Below are positions 29,557 through 40,378 of a DNA stretch of 41,055 nt, piece after piece. Positions within the stretch are counted from its first letter, which is position 1; the number at the start of each line of letters is the position of its first letter. The DNA comes from Terfezia claveryi (taxonomy: Eukaryota > Ascomycota > Pezizomycetes > Pezizales > Pezizaceae), in the NCBI GenBank assembly GCA_015179025.1, contig WHUX01000344.1:1-41055 (forward strand), read 5' to 3'. The position numbers and the translations under genes are program-made. Under the pieces are notes generated by a model. It was given only the letters and a program-made list of their open reading frames with translations. It did not search any database and had not been told where the DNA came from.

Positions 29557-31052
29557 TCGGGGTTCCGGTTTAACTGCAGCGTAACGGTCCGACAGGACGG
29601 ATGCGGGTGTCGGTCTCAATGAACGCGGCAATGCGTACGCAGTTCACCTGCTGAGGCTTAAGTAGCAAAGGCAAATGCTATAGCGGAGTTGCGACCGCAT
29701 AGTTCTCTACTGATTCAACTCAGTAAGTGGGTCTGGTCCACTACAAGATATGGAAAGCGGGTAACGCCGTTAGTATGTCCCATATTGAAAACTGAGAATT
29801 GATGAGGGAGGCGATACAGGAGAGGCCGTCCGGTGGCTGGTGGAGTAGGGCAGTTTTCTCTCCGTCTAGGGTAAAGGACGAGCACGCCGGGGAAAACAGT
29901 GCCCGTCCACCCCGTCGCCGCTAATACCTCCGAGGGGACCCCGAAATGGGCAAGGGCAAGTTGTGCCCTAGGTCGAAAAATCAATGTTGACCTCCGACAG
30001 CAATGCCGGAAGGACTTAACACACCATCAGGGCATGTCCTGATGGAAGATCCCCCCCGTTTGTGGACGAAGCCACAGTAGCAGATGGCGAGCTCTTCGCA
30101 ATGCAACTAGCTTTACACAAGGAAGACTCAGTCATGTTGGCGATCCTCTCAGACTTCCAAGCATTTATCCAGGCGGTTCGCAACTTGAGCTCAGGCTCCC
30201 CCCTAGATCTGGCATTGAGAGGAAAATCAAGACACCATTGACTACTAATCTACACAGGGACGTCCAACTATCGTGGGTTAGAGGCCACCTAGGCATCCCA
30301 GGCAACGAAAAGGCAGATCGGATTGCAAGCCTCCAGTCTCATTTGGGGGAATTTACGGGACAGGAGCGCACAGTAACAGAAGGGGGCATCCGCGCAGTCT
30401 CCAAAGCCATACGGAAAGAAATGAGAACCAAAGCGGTATGAAGAGTGGAATGGAACCGACATGCCCTCTTAGCTTACACCTGGATGCGAACGAACAGAGG
30501 CCCACAGAAGAGCTGGCTCCACCACATCGGCAAAGCGGAATCAGCAGAGTGCACATGTGGGCACCCCACCGATTCAGGAGAGCATATTGTCTTCCAATGC
30601 CCACGCTTCGTTCGAGTTCGTAGAGCCCTGTTGGGGCAGAGGAGGAGCTGGGAAGAGCTCGACAAACCGGAGTGGAGAAAGGAGGGGGAAGAGACATACG
30701 AGGCCACGGAGGCCTTTTTCGAGCTACTTTTCTGCGAATTCAATTAGGGGGAGGCCGTTGCCGTCGGGAGCTGAAAGGATCAATGCCCCGGGGTTTATTT
30801 ACGAGTTTCATTATTTTAGTCCACAGGATACAGCTTAGTTACGAGTCCCCTTTTGTTTCAGTTCATTAGAGTTAGTCCTTTTAGTTTATTTCCTTTTTTC
30901 CGCTGTCTCTGCCTGTGTATCTAGCTCGCGTGGGGCTGGCAGATTAACTTGCCTTCCCCTTGAATCCACCGGGCTTCCGTGTGGCTCCTCATAGCCCCCC
31001 TAATGGGGCTGCATAGGAGGATCTAAGTTTTTTTTAAAAAAAATAAAAACAA
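29557..31052 (+). mobile_element. LINE-type (non-LTR) retrotransposon, truncated or rearranged
   Basis: A 1496-bp insertion flanked by a perfect 14-bp duplication TGACTAGTAGCATT (29543-29556 and 31053-31066) and ending in an A-rich tail (AAAAAAAATAAAAACAA, 31036-31052). The 3' part encodes the RNase H and CCHC end of a LINE ORF2 (30083-30747), then about 280 bp of 3' UTR. 29557-30080 is fairly GC-rich and not recognised; it lacks RT motifs, so it may be 5' UTR/ORF1 joined by an internal deletion, or a 5' inversion from twin priming. Confidence 0.85.
30083..30747 (+). pseudogene. LINE ORF2 C-terminus: RNase H and zinc knuckle
   Basis: RNase H degrades the RNA strand after reverse transcription. 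Readable parts: DGELFAMQLALHKED with the catalytic Glu, ILSDFQAFIQAV with Asp, then SWVRGHLGIPGNEKADRIAS with the His and last Asp. An A-run at 30223-30226 appears to have lost one base, moving the frame from phase 2 to 1. TGA at 30439-30441 interrupts once (probably Arg CGA). Then WNRHALLAYTWMRTNRGPQK and the knuckle CTCGHPTDSGEHIVFQC (CxC-x8-H-x4-C), ending TAG 30745-30747. This domain order is typical of fungal LINEs. Confidence 0.85.
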
Positions 31053-31066
31053 TGACTAGTAGCATT

Positions 31067-31522
31067 ATCTTCTAATTCCGACACTCCCACACGCAAACAA
31101 ACAAAACAAGCTGATACTGTAATGATGTTAGGCGAGTGTGGTATGGAGGTATTGGTACGGTTTAGGTTGAGATTGAGCGAATTATGATGCACTTTAGTTA
31201 TGGGAACTATGAAGCGATCATAGCAAAAAAGTATAGTAATGTTCTAGGTGGAGCAGGATTGGATGTTTTGGAAAGGGCATAGTGATGGGAGTTTTTATGG
31301 ATAGCCTATGCATTTTAGATACGGTACCTCCTCATGACGAGCCCCTCAAGCAGCCAGACACTACTTTTCCCTTTGGAGAATAGTGAGGCTTTTAGCATAT
31401 TCTGTTTGAATGCCTTCTATATACCACCATAATTCAAAATAGTCTGGTTGGCACATTGGAAACTTAGAACCCCCCTCTAGAATAGGTTTAATGTATATGT
31501 ATGTTAGTAGTCTCTAATACAG
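31067..31522. other. No gene seen
   Basis: About 450 bp of unremarkable sequence after the LINE duplication. It includes the other arm (31323-31415, CTCATGACGAGCCCCTCAAG ... TTTGAATGCC) of the divergent inverted repeat described at 28617. Confidence 0.5.
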
Positions 31523-31915
31523 AACAATGAAAAAAATGTTATCCGGATGCCACTAGCACCCCAGCTGGGTTGCAACACAATCTGGACTCCATTTAGGCAA
31601 CCAAACCTATCTAGACTCTAGTTGACATAAGCTGAACGTCTGGATATTAGTTTGTTCTTATGTCATTCCTATCACATCATCAACTCAATTGATGTTTGTT
31701 AATGCTATAGGTTCTACGTCTAGCGTTTCTTAACCATGGTCCAAAAACATTTTTCCTACTATTTATAGCTGCTTATGGCTTGTGTCTATTACGTTCTTGT
31801 ACCAGCTAGCTACATCCCCGTGATTGCAGGTTTCAATATATATGCAGCAGAAATATTCATTGTATTTGCCAAATATTATTTATACAGAAGTATTGAGACA
31901 TAGATATAGAGAAAA
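31523..31915 (+). mobile_element. Remnant of module A
   Basis: Diverged match to the first 430 bp of module A: AATGAAAAAAATGTTATCCGG terminus, GACATAAGCTGAACGTCTGG, TCATCAACTCAATTGATG, AATGCTATAGGTTC, AGAAATATTCATTGTATTTG. It stops before the 12-bp minisatellite. Older than the adjoining palindrome. Confidence 0.65.
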
Positions 31916-32260
31916 GAGAAAACCTTTGAAATACCACTCAGGCAACACGGACTCGTATAAAACACCACTTGCTTAGTAGAACATATCTAAGTTACAATAC
32001 TATACCACTTTCTCTATTAGGCGTGACTCTAATCAGTTGACCTGACTATATAGAGGCTTCTTTATTATGTAGCTGACATGCTCTCCCAGACTCACCTCTA
32101 GCATATAGCTTAAATATTACTTAAAAATGGGGCAATTCTAAAATGCCCCCATTGTTAAGTAATGTACACGGCAAGGCAATTCCACCTGCACTAAAATAAC
32201 TTCTTGGCATACATTATATCTTCAGGCTGGGTGGCAAAGACTGTTTATATGTACAAACTT

Positions 32261-34577
32261 CATCACCAAAAATATTATTTGCGTCCTGTGCGTCCGGACG
32301 CATGGGATGCACAGGACGCATGGGAGACAAACTCAAGATCAGGATGCCAAACGCTCGGTGCGCGAGCGTCCGGACGCACTCGGACGGTGCTCGCGCGCCT
32401 GGGACGCAACACATGCGCTTTGCAGATGCTCCCCCCTCTTGGACGCAACATGGAACGGGCTGCTCGTCCCCAATGCTATAGGTTCTACTTGGCGTTGCTA
32501 ACGGATAGCCCACAATCGATCTCTTCTACAATGCACACCCGCTCACCACTTGCATGTAGGTACGTAGCCACTATTGCAGCCATTCAATATGCACATAGCA
32601 GAAATATCCATTGTATTCGCTAATAATTATATACACAGAAGTAATAGATATATATATAGAGCATGCAATCGCTGCTCCAAACTAACACTCGCTCTAATAC
32701 TCGCTGTAATACTCGCTCCAATACTCGCTCTAATACTCGCTCCAATACTCGCTCCAATACTCGCTCTAATACTCGCTCCAATACTCGCCCTAATACTCGC
32801 TCCAATACTCACTCTAATGCTCGCCGTAATGTGCTGGGATATAGATCGAAGGGAAAATGCGCGGGGAAGGGAGGTATATATACAGGAAAACTATAGTTGC
32901 CAAGGCCGACTGGTAAGGCCGACAATTTAGACTTTCCGAAGACAATGAGATAAGGGATAACAAGAGAAGTGGCAGGACAGTGATCAATGTCGCTCAGCCC
33001 CCTTTCGCCCGCTGGTGCCGTACTATTCAATGCCTGGCCTGGTAATAGTCATATTGGGAAATCGTAGTGGTGGTATAGAGACATGTGCGGAGTTCACGCT
33101 TTGTGATATGTTTCGTAGGAATCCATGCATTCGCGGGCTTATATATATACATATGCGAGAAACTCGTGCTTTTGGAGACATATATATATATGCGCAAGAA
33201 ATCCATGCATTCGCGGGCTTATATATATATATATGCGAGAAACTCGTGCTTTTGGAGACATATAGAGAAATGCATGCATTCGCGGGCATATATATATATA
33301 TGTGTGAGAAACTCGTGCTTTTGGAGACTTATATATATATATGCCCGCGGATGCATGGAATTCTCGCATATATATATATATGTCTCCAAAAGCACGAGTT
33401 TCTCGCATATATATATATATATATGCCCGCGAATGCATGAATTTCTCTATATGTCTCCTAAAGCACGAGTTTCTGGCATATATATATATATATGCCCGCG
33501 AATTCATGGAATTCTCTATATGTCTCCAAAAGCACGAGTTTCTGGCATATATATATATATAAGCCCACGAATGCATGGATTTCTCGCGCATATATATATA
33601 TGTCTCCAAAAGCACGAGTTTCTCGCATATATATATATATAAGCCCGCGAATGCATGGATTCCTACGAAACATATCACAAAGCGTGAACTCCGCACATGT
33701 CTCTATACAACCACTATGATTTCCCAATATGACTATTACCAAGCCAAGCATTGACTCGCGGGCGAAAGGGGGCTGAGCGACATTGATCACTGTCCTGCCA
33801 CTTCTCTTGTTATCCCTTATCTCATTGTCTTCGGAGAGTCTAAATTGTCGGCCTTACCAGTCGGCCTTGGCAACTATAGTTTTCCTGTATATATACCTCC
33901 CTTCCCCGTGCATTTTCCCTTTGCTCTATATCCCAGCACATTACGGCGAGCATTAGAGTGAGTATTGGAGCGAGTATTAGGGCGAGTATTGGAGCGAGTA
34001 TTAGAGCGAGTATTGGAGCGAGTATTGGAGCGAGTATTAGAGCGTGTATTGGAGAGAGTATTGGAGCGAGTATTAGAGCGAGTATTGGAGCGAGTATTAC
34101 AGCGAGTATTAGAGCGAGTGTTAGTTTGGAGCAGCGATTGCATGCTCTATATATATATCTATTACTTCTGTGTATATAATTATTAGCGAATACAATGGAT
34201 ATTTCTGCTATGTGCATATTGAATGGCTGCAATAGTGGCTACATAGCTGGCTGGTGTCAGAGCATCGTAGATGCAAGCTGTGAGCGGGTGTGCATTGTAG
34301 AAGAGAGCGATTTGGGGCCCTGGTTCAGCAATGCCAGACATGGAACCTATAGCATAAACAACCTCAATTGAGTTGTTGATGCGATGGGAATGAACTCTGA
34401 CATCCAGATGTTGAGCTTATGTCAACCACCATCTGGACGGCTATTGTTGCCCCAATGGCGTCGGGATTGTATTGCGACGCAGCGCAGGGCCGTAGTTGCG
34501 TCCGGATTGTAATGCAATACCCCGGGGCGTCCGGACGCTTGGTGCTGCGTCTGGACGCCAAATTTTTTTTCCTGATG
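32261..34577. mobile_element. 2.3-kb palindromic foldback-type element
   Basis: Two module A arms face each other around a centre near 33390. Outer ends are CATCACCAAAAATATTATTT (left) and the complement of CATCAGGAAAAAAAATTTGG (right), flanked by TT (32259-32260, 34578-34579). Each arm holds a GCGTCC-rich end, a 12-bp minisatellite (ACTCGCTCCAAT, about 32685-32815 and 33960-34125), a stretch conserved with few mismatches, and (TA)n with GAAACTCGTGCTTTTGGAGA motifs. The left terminal 150 bp differ from the right, so the arms are not a simple assembly mirror. Identical 185-residue ORFs on both strands are translated repeats. Confidence 0.85.
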
Positions 34578-34745
34578 TTTAGTCTTCCATATTGATAATA
34601 AAGACTATTACATGCCATACAATATTTGTCTTCCATTTTAATAATAAAGACTGTTATGTGCCATGCAATATTTGTCTTCCATCTTGATAATGAAGACTAC
34701 TATGTGTTGTACAATATTTGTCTTCAAGCTAGAAATGTAGACTAC
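34578..34745. repeat. 46-bp tandem repeat at palindrome edge
   Basis: GTCTTCCAT...AATAAAGACT units begin at 34582, 34628, 34674 and 34720, an exact 46-bp period. The left flank of the palindrome (about 32217-32260, ATCTTCAGG ... AAAGACTGTTTATATG ... AAACTT) looks like another unit, so the palindrome inserted within this array. Confidence 0.8.
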
Positions 34746-35683
34746 CTTGCTTATTTAATAATATTATGATTATTTCACCTTCCACTCTGTGCTTGAAGAT
34801 TTTATATTACATACTCAATTTGAGCACTACTATCGCCATGATATAATGGCTTCAACTCTACAATTGCAATTGAAGATACTGACTGCTGTATTTTTCTCTA
34901 TGGTTAATACTGCCTCTCTTGCATTTTCTATTTCAATTGCGAAATTAAGACCAGGTGATTAAGACAATCTATATTGTTTTCCCACCGCCCTAGGCTAGGT
35001 GCCCTTGATTACTTAAGTAACTATGGTATACATCTCGACCTGTTGACTCTATATAAATTAATATGACTAGCAATAAATGTATAATGTAATGCAATTTAAA
35101 AGAGCAGAACAAATATACTCAAAAGATATCGAGTGATATTATATGTACTGATATATGTGACCTGAATTATTAGTAGGGTATGATATGATGCTATATGTGT
35201 TCATATGATAGTATATTCCTACCTGGTTTTTTTAGCAAACTACATATGGCATGATTGTATATGTATACGAATTATTTTGCTTCGGTGGGTTGCTGACTAT
35301 TTATTTCTTTCTTCTCCTTCACTCAAACTTGGTATCTATATAGTATACACACATCTCTACAACACCCTGCCCAATACATCTCTATTACTGTAATCTCTTT
35401 AAACAATATAATAATCAAATACTAATTACTAAATATAGAATACCTAGTGCCTGGCTATACCAAATCCTATAAAGGAAAGTCAACAAATAGTAGCTTACAA
35501 TGATACTTGAAGGCATCACTCAAAGACTATATACTTCAGAGTAATGAACAACAGCCTGTACGAGACCCCAGGACTATACGGAAAGAAATAAATTCTCAGT
35601 ATGAAGCTGTAATGGAGAACGTTATCTCATTGCTTATATAATTGATTATATACTTTTGTATTTCCTATATTACTACTATGTTA
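34746..35683. other. AT-rich DNA, no gene seen
   Basis: About 940 bp with no convincing ORF; a 62-codon ORF (35205-35393) has no recognisable feature. No tandem repeat noted. It ends at the probable Gypsy-2 LTR. Confidence 0.5.
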
Positions 35684-36286
35684 TGTAACTAAGCCTCTCG
35701 GTTGAAGGACTAGCCTTCAACCACCTCCTATTGCTTTATAAGCGTCCATAGCACGCGGAATCTGCCATGGGAAGTTCCATGGCACTTGCCATATGAAGAC
35801 ACCCTCATTATGGCCGCGTGACCTCTGTTTATAGCGTGTGACTCATTACTATGGCCACATGACCATCATTTATGGCGTGTGACTCATTACTATGGCCACA
35901 TGACCCTTTTGTACAGCGCACCACCTTCTGGTGTGCCACCCTTTATTGTATTTATTTCCTTAGTCATCAGATCTCAGAGGAGTATAAATAGGCCGCTGGA
36001 TTCCCTCTGGAATCTATAAGAAAGACAAGAAGCAACCAAGCAAGCCTTCAGAGCAAGCAAGCCTATATTCCGATCAGATCAAGATCATATAGCTTAGATA
36101 GCACAAATTATATAAGATAGATTACACTAGTTAATTACTGTTCCCTCCGGGAACGTCCCACATAGTAATCTCCCTACCCTTCTGAGGTCTTACCTCAGCA
36201 GAACCGAAATACACAAATGTCCGTGCCTACAGATATAGATTGTATAAACGGTACTGAATGAATACTGTCTAGTACCATTCATTACA
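35684..36286 (+). repeat. Probable 5' LTR of Gypsy-2
   Basis: Placed by TGTAA...TTACA termini, upstream of a gag-pol unit and containing a clean promoter: TATAAATA at 35983-35990 after CTCAGAGGAG, and Arg/Ser-type leader sequence downstream. U3 has a duplicated GTGTGACTCATTACTATGGC element (about 35836-35900). The other LTR lies beyond the window, so both boundaries are provisional and no primer-binding site was identified. Confidence 0.5.
35983..35990 (+). promoter_or_regulatory. TATA box of Gypsy-2
   Basis: TATAAATA in GAGTATAAATAGGCCG, the best TATA consensus in this part of the window, about 1.1 kb upstream of the gag ATG at 37117. Confidence 0.6.
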
Positions 36287-36512
36287 TTTTTTTTAACTCA
36301 CTTACCTAATCTTTACTCTTAAATCCAAGGCCTGATCAACCTTCGGATACCTTTATTACACTCACGCAAGTGTATACAATTCGACACCCAAGTGCACATA
36401 TAAAATCGATATCATTATTCAACTAGCTAGCCAACAAAATCTAACAAATGAGACATCAGACTCTCAACTACAGTACATTAACAAAAGACTTAGAAGCAAG
36501 CTAAGCAGAGCT

Positions 36513-37040
36513 CTAACGGGTAGTGGTATCCCATATTAAACAATTCCACCCACATTCACAACACTTTTCCCAATAAGATCGACAACTCATCTTGCACTCC
36601 TGGCAACCGCCATTACATCTGTACCTATAAATCCAGTACACCATTGAAAAACCGGCCCCCCAGGTCCCAGGAATAATTGGTCTAAACAACCAAGCGTCAC
36701 AATCCCAAGGCTCAAATCTCGCTGCCTCCACTGCAGCCATTTCCTCCAGAAAAGAATTACCTCCATCAGAACCTTCCTTAGGCCCAGACATCTCTACCAA
36801 TACCTCTGCGCCCCCAACGTCTACCTCAACACACCAATCAGAAAACGTGACACTCTTGCCGGAAGAACTAGAACTAGATTCTAGACCAGTAGACGAAGAA
36901 AAACCAGGACCATAAGAAACATCAGGATCCTGACATTCAGCCTCACCAGCCTCGTGAGCCACCGAGCCAACAGAACCGTCAGTCGAACGGAGATCATAAG
37001 GATCATCAGCCACCACACCATCAGCACAGAAAGGTGCCAA
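36513..37040 (-). CDS. Antisense ORF in Gypsy-2 leader, 175 codons
   Basis: Open on the minus strand from ATG 37040 to a stop at 36513-36515, within the 5' leader of Gypsy-2, while the sense gag-pol frames around it carry many stops. The protein is acidic and Ser/Gly-rich first (SSSTGLESSSSSSGKSVTFSD), then has a Trp/Tyr- and Cys-rich end with nine Cys in about thirty residues (CNGGCQECKMSC, CCECGWNC). That could bind zinc. I do not recognise it. The sense strand in gag phase reads a Ser/Pro/Glu-rich sequence with stops (SNLAASTAAISSRKELPPSE), so a decayed gag extension with a chance antisense ORF is the main alternative. Confidence 0.35.
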   Translation of the reverse strand: MAPFCADGVVADDPYDLRSTDGSVGSVAHEAGEAECQDPDVSYGPGFSSSTGLESSSSSSGKSVTFSDWCVEVDVGGAEVLVEMSGPKEGSDGGNSFLEEMAAVEAARFEPWDCDAWLFRPIIPGTWGAGFSMVYWIYRYRCNGGCQECKMSCRSYWEKCCECGWNCLIWDTTTR

Positions 37041-37116
37041 AGAAGAAAAGTAACTCGACGATCATATCGCATAACCAGCTGCATTTGGTTGCGGACAGAC
37101 GACGAAATCAGATATA

Positions 37117-38907
37117 ATGGCATCTGAACTTAGTAAAAAGACTAAGAGGTCGAGACGGTTAACTATGTTACCCGAAGATATTAAGAAATTAGAAGAAGAA
37201 ACTCCCAGAAAGACCAGATTTGTAGTTCCTAACACAGAAGGGGAAATAAATCTGCCTATGAATATAGAATTAGGAGAACCAGGTGGAGCAGGAACCAAAC
37301 TATATTTTAGTATGGCTCTTCCTCTCGCACCAGAAGAATTTTGGGAAAGACATTTTCCAACAATTGAGGAGATTTTGAAATACACATGCTCAATGGGACA
37401 TGCCCACCAGTATCATCCTGATGATACTCGACTCTAAATGGAAGCCGTAGCAAAACACTACTTATGGCTAACACCTTACCCATTCAAAGAAGAAGACTTA
37501 GAAATGAACGCATTTTTAAGTAAAGAATTAAGGAAACCTGTTGTTCCGCTTTTAAGGAAACTGAATTGGGTAATAAATAACTGGGAAGAAATAATGGCAT
37601 TTATGATGAGCGGCACTCATCTAGAAGAATCAGCACATACCACGGAGGATTTTTTCAATCCTAGCAAAGAACTTCCAGGAGCGTTCCTGAGAACACCAAA
37701 AGATCAATCGAAAGGCAAAGGTCGAGCACCTGAGACACCAGAAAGGAGGACTGGGTCAGCCAAAGAACCAGACGACAAAGACCAACCACCAGAAGATATA
37801 GAATTACCAGAAGACGATGATGATCTAGATACAGGACTAGACCAATAGCAGCAGAAAACGCAAGGAGGAGGACGAGACCCCGATGATAGCAGAGATGATA
37901 GCTAGGACTCTGATAAGGCATCGTCAGTTGCAAGTCAAACTCTTAAAAGAAAACCCAAAAGAGGAAAATCAGTTGAACACCAGCAATGGGAATCTACAAC
38001 AGGAATAGTTAAAACGAGTAACCATAAAGCAACGAATGCTTTAAAAGGAATAAAGATTGATATGCCAGAAAAATTAAGAGCAGAAGACAAAAAATGGCAA
38101 GACTCACAATATTTTGACTCTTGGGCCACAACAATGCAACATTGGTTTGTTCTCAAAAGAATAGATTTAGAAGGCGCTTTAGCTCTGGAAATTGTTGGAT
38201 TCAGAATGGAAGGGAGCGTGCTCACTACTTATAATCAATTTCTAAGAGAAAAAGGAAAGAATGCGATATTCTTTGGATTCATACTAGCGCTAAGGGATTT
38301 TCTGATACCCTCTACTAGTAAGGACATTTTGTGGAAACGATGGGAGACAGCTACACCATACAAGGACGGATGTCACATAGGAATCAAACAGTTTGCCAAC
38401 TGGCTTACTGAAATGCAAATCAAATTGATTGACAAGGATGGCAAACAATCAATATCGCAGGAAGTAAAAAGAAGAAAGTTTCTTAATCACCTGCCGCCAT
38501 ATATGTCAGCTACATTAATTCCTTTAATCAAAGAAGAATGGTCATATGATCAGCTCGTGCATCAAGCGGAGTCATATAAAGCTTCCAAAAAGGATATTGC
38601 CCCACCATCCACAACAAATACATCCCAACGACAACACCCTCGGAATGAAAATCGAAGTCACGGTCCATACAGGGACCAGAATCAACGACAAAAAACAGGA
38701 TTTAATCCTAGCAGCAATCCCAACACCAAACCCAACACAGAAAATCGGAAGGACTCAGATTGGGACACCATCACAAAAAAATTGGATCAGAAGACGAAGA
38801 TGTAATTAATTAAAGACAAGAAATGTCTATGGTGTTGGAACCCTGGACACTCCTACAAGGACTGTAGGAAACGAAAAAATAAGGTACCCATGCGTACAGC
38901 CGCATAA
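37117..38907 (+). pseudogene. gag: Gypsy-2 gag, several in-frame stops
   Basis: A single phase runs from ATG 37117 (MASELSKKTKRSRRL) to TAA 38905-38907. It is interrupted by TAA 37435-37437, TAG 37846-37848, TAG 37903-37905 and TAA 38803-38805, mostly explicable as C-to-T in CAA/CAG. Parts: N-terminal domain (FVVPNTEGEINLPMNIELGE), acidic linker (EDIELPEDDDDLDTGLDQ), capsid-like core (YFDSWATTMQHWFVLKRIDL; FANWLTEMQIKLIDKDGKQS; KFLNHLPPYM), a Gln/Asn-rich linker, and a CCHC knuckle (CLWCWNPGHSYKDC, 38824-38865). Gag and pol share the phase here, so no frameshift is needed, unlike Gypsy-1. Confidence 0.85.
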
Positions 38908-40378
38908 GATTTAGCTATGCCGATAGCCACCAAGGATAAAAACAACAAGGATAAAATCAAGGAACGACCCTTGTCAAGACAGGTATTAGATTTTAGCAAG
39001 GTATTCGTTAGAGCTAACGAACACCCCGCACTAGCTTTAATTGATCTCCAAACGAAGGGAGGAGACTTAATCAATTCTCAATTTGTACACCTGTATAAAA
39101 TACCGACTAGAAGTATCGAGAAGAAATCATTAAGTACTGCAATTAAAGGCTCAAAAGGAACGATAGACAAAGCTTGTACTATCAAACTTGATTGGATAGG
39201 TTATGTAGAAGAACGAACGTTCTATGTGGCTTATTTGACTGGATGGGACATGATACTAGGAGAACCTGCTCTCAGCAAAGTGCGAGCAATAATTCCTGCC
39301 CATCAGGAACCAGTTACTATCCAGCCGGAAAACATTCCACGATTCCAGCTAAGTGTATGGAAGGGATCTAGAACCATGGCGAATGGTATAAGATCAGCAT
39401 ATACTCAGGTCAGCTGCGAATCAGTTACAGATTATAGTGAACCTGATAATTGGGAAAATATTAGTGACGCAGAAGAAACTGATTCAGAAAGAGAACTCGT
39501 GACAGCTGTTTCTATGGTACAGAAACAATTCAACCCTGTAACGGAGTTTCCCTTATTATTTCCCAAGACAATTCCACGGGAATTACCTCCACTAAGAAAA
39601 ATTAATCACTCTATCAAACTAAAAGCAGAAGCTACTTGGATACCAAAATGGCGACCCTCAGGACATCGATTTAGACAACAAATCCATGACAAATTAGTCG
39701 AAGAAGAAGCATCAGGTCGCATATATAGAGTAAAAAATGACACAAATACTGTAGTCATGTTCACTATCCCTAAACGAGATAAACCGGAAGAAGCCCGACA
39801 TGTAAATGACTGTTGAGACCGCAATTTAGCCGTCGAACCGGATCACACCCCATTGCCAGATATTAATGAAGCAATTGAACTAGTAGCGGAGAATCCCATT
39901 TGGACTAAGGTGACTTAGCAGACGGATTTTTTAATATCAGGAACGATGAAGAATCTGAGCAACACTCTATCTTTTTATGTCACATAGGATATTTCAGTAG
40001 TAGAGTTATGCAACAAGGAGATCGTAACGCACCTGCTACCATGGTTCGCGTTATGCATGAAATTTTTAAGGACATGGTCTATAAAAATTTAATCATCTAT
40101 ATGATGATATTATTATATTCTCTAAAACGTATGAAGAACATGTAGAATTATTGAAGAAAGTACTTCAACATCTACAGGACGAGAAATTTTATCTCAAAGA
40201 AAGCAAATGCCAGTTCTTTACTCCAAGATTGGAAATCTTAGGACACGTTTTGACATCAGATGGATTACATGTAGACCCGAAGAAGAGGACTACTATATAA
40301 AATTTCCAACTCCTAATGAAAAAAGGATCTTAGAGGATTTTTGGAATCATTAATTATCTTAGCAGATTTATTCCTGAC
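38908..40378 (+). pseudogene. pol: Gypsy-2 pol: protease and reverse transcriptase
   Basis: Same phase as gag. Protease-like domain: HPALALIDLQTKGGDLINSQ (Asp at 39043-39045), then GWDMILGEPAL. The active-site Asp is followed by LQT, not by the usual S/T-G. RT: LPPLRKINHSIKLKAEATW, GRIYRVKNDTNTVVMFTIPK, a TGA at 39814-39816 (probably Arg CGA), DRNLAVEPDHTPLPDINEAI, then a one-base loss near 39912 before LADGFFNIRNDEE and QQGDRNAPATM. The YxDD site at about 40098-40107 is broken by a missing base. Further one-base losses lie near 40302 and 40343. Non-functional as written. The lineage differs from chromoviral Gypsy-1. Confidence 0.85.

Noticed and set aside
29557..30080. An RNA gene or SINE with Pol III boxes in the GC-rich part of the LINE unit
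   Set aside because: I could not find convincing A and B boxes or a tRNA fold; left as unrecognised 5' part of the insertion.
33085..33696. Identical 185-residue ORFs on both strands (MRSSRFVICFVG...)
   Set aside because: They are a mirror product of the palindrome and are mostly translated (TA)n and the GTGCTTTTGG motif (Tyr-Ile and CFWRH repeats); no domain is seen.
32663..34186. Periodic proteins such as NTRSNTRS, SIGASIRA or ERVLERVL
   Set aside because: Translations of the 12-bp ACTCGCTCTAAT array in several frames; all six frames give repeats.
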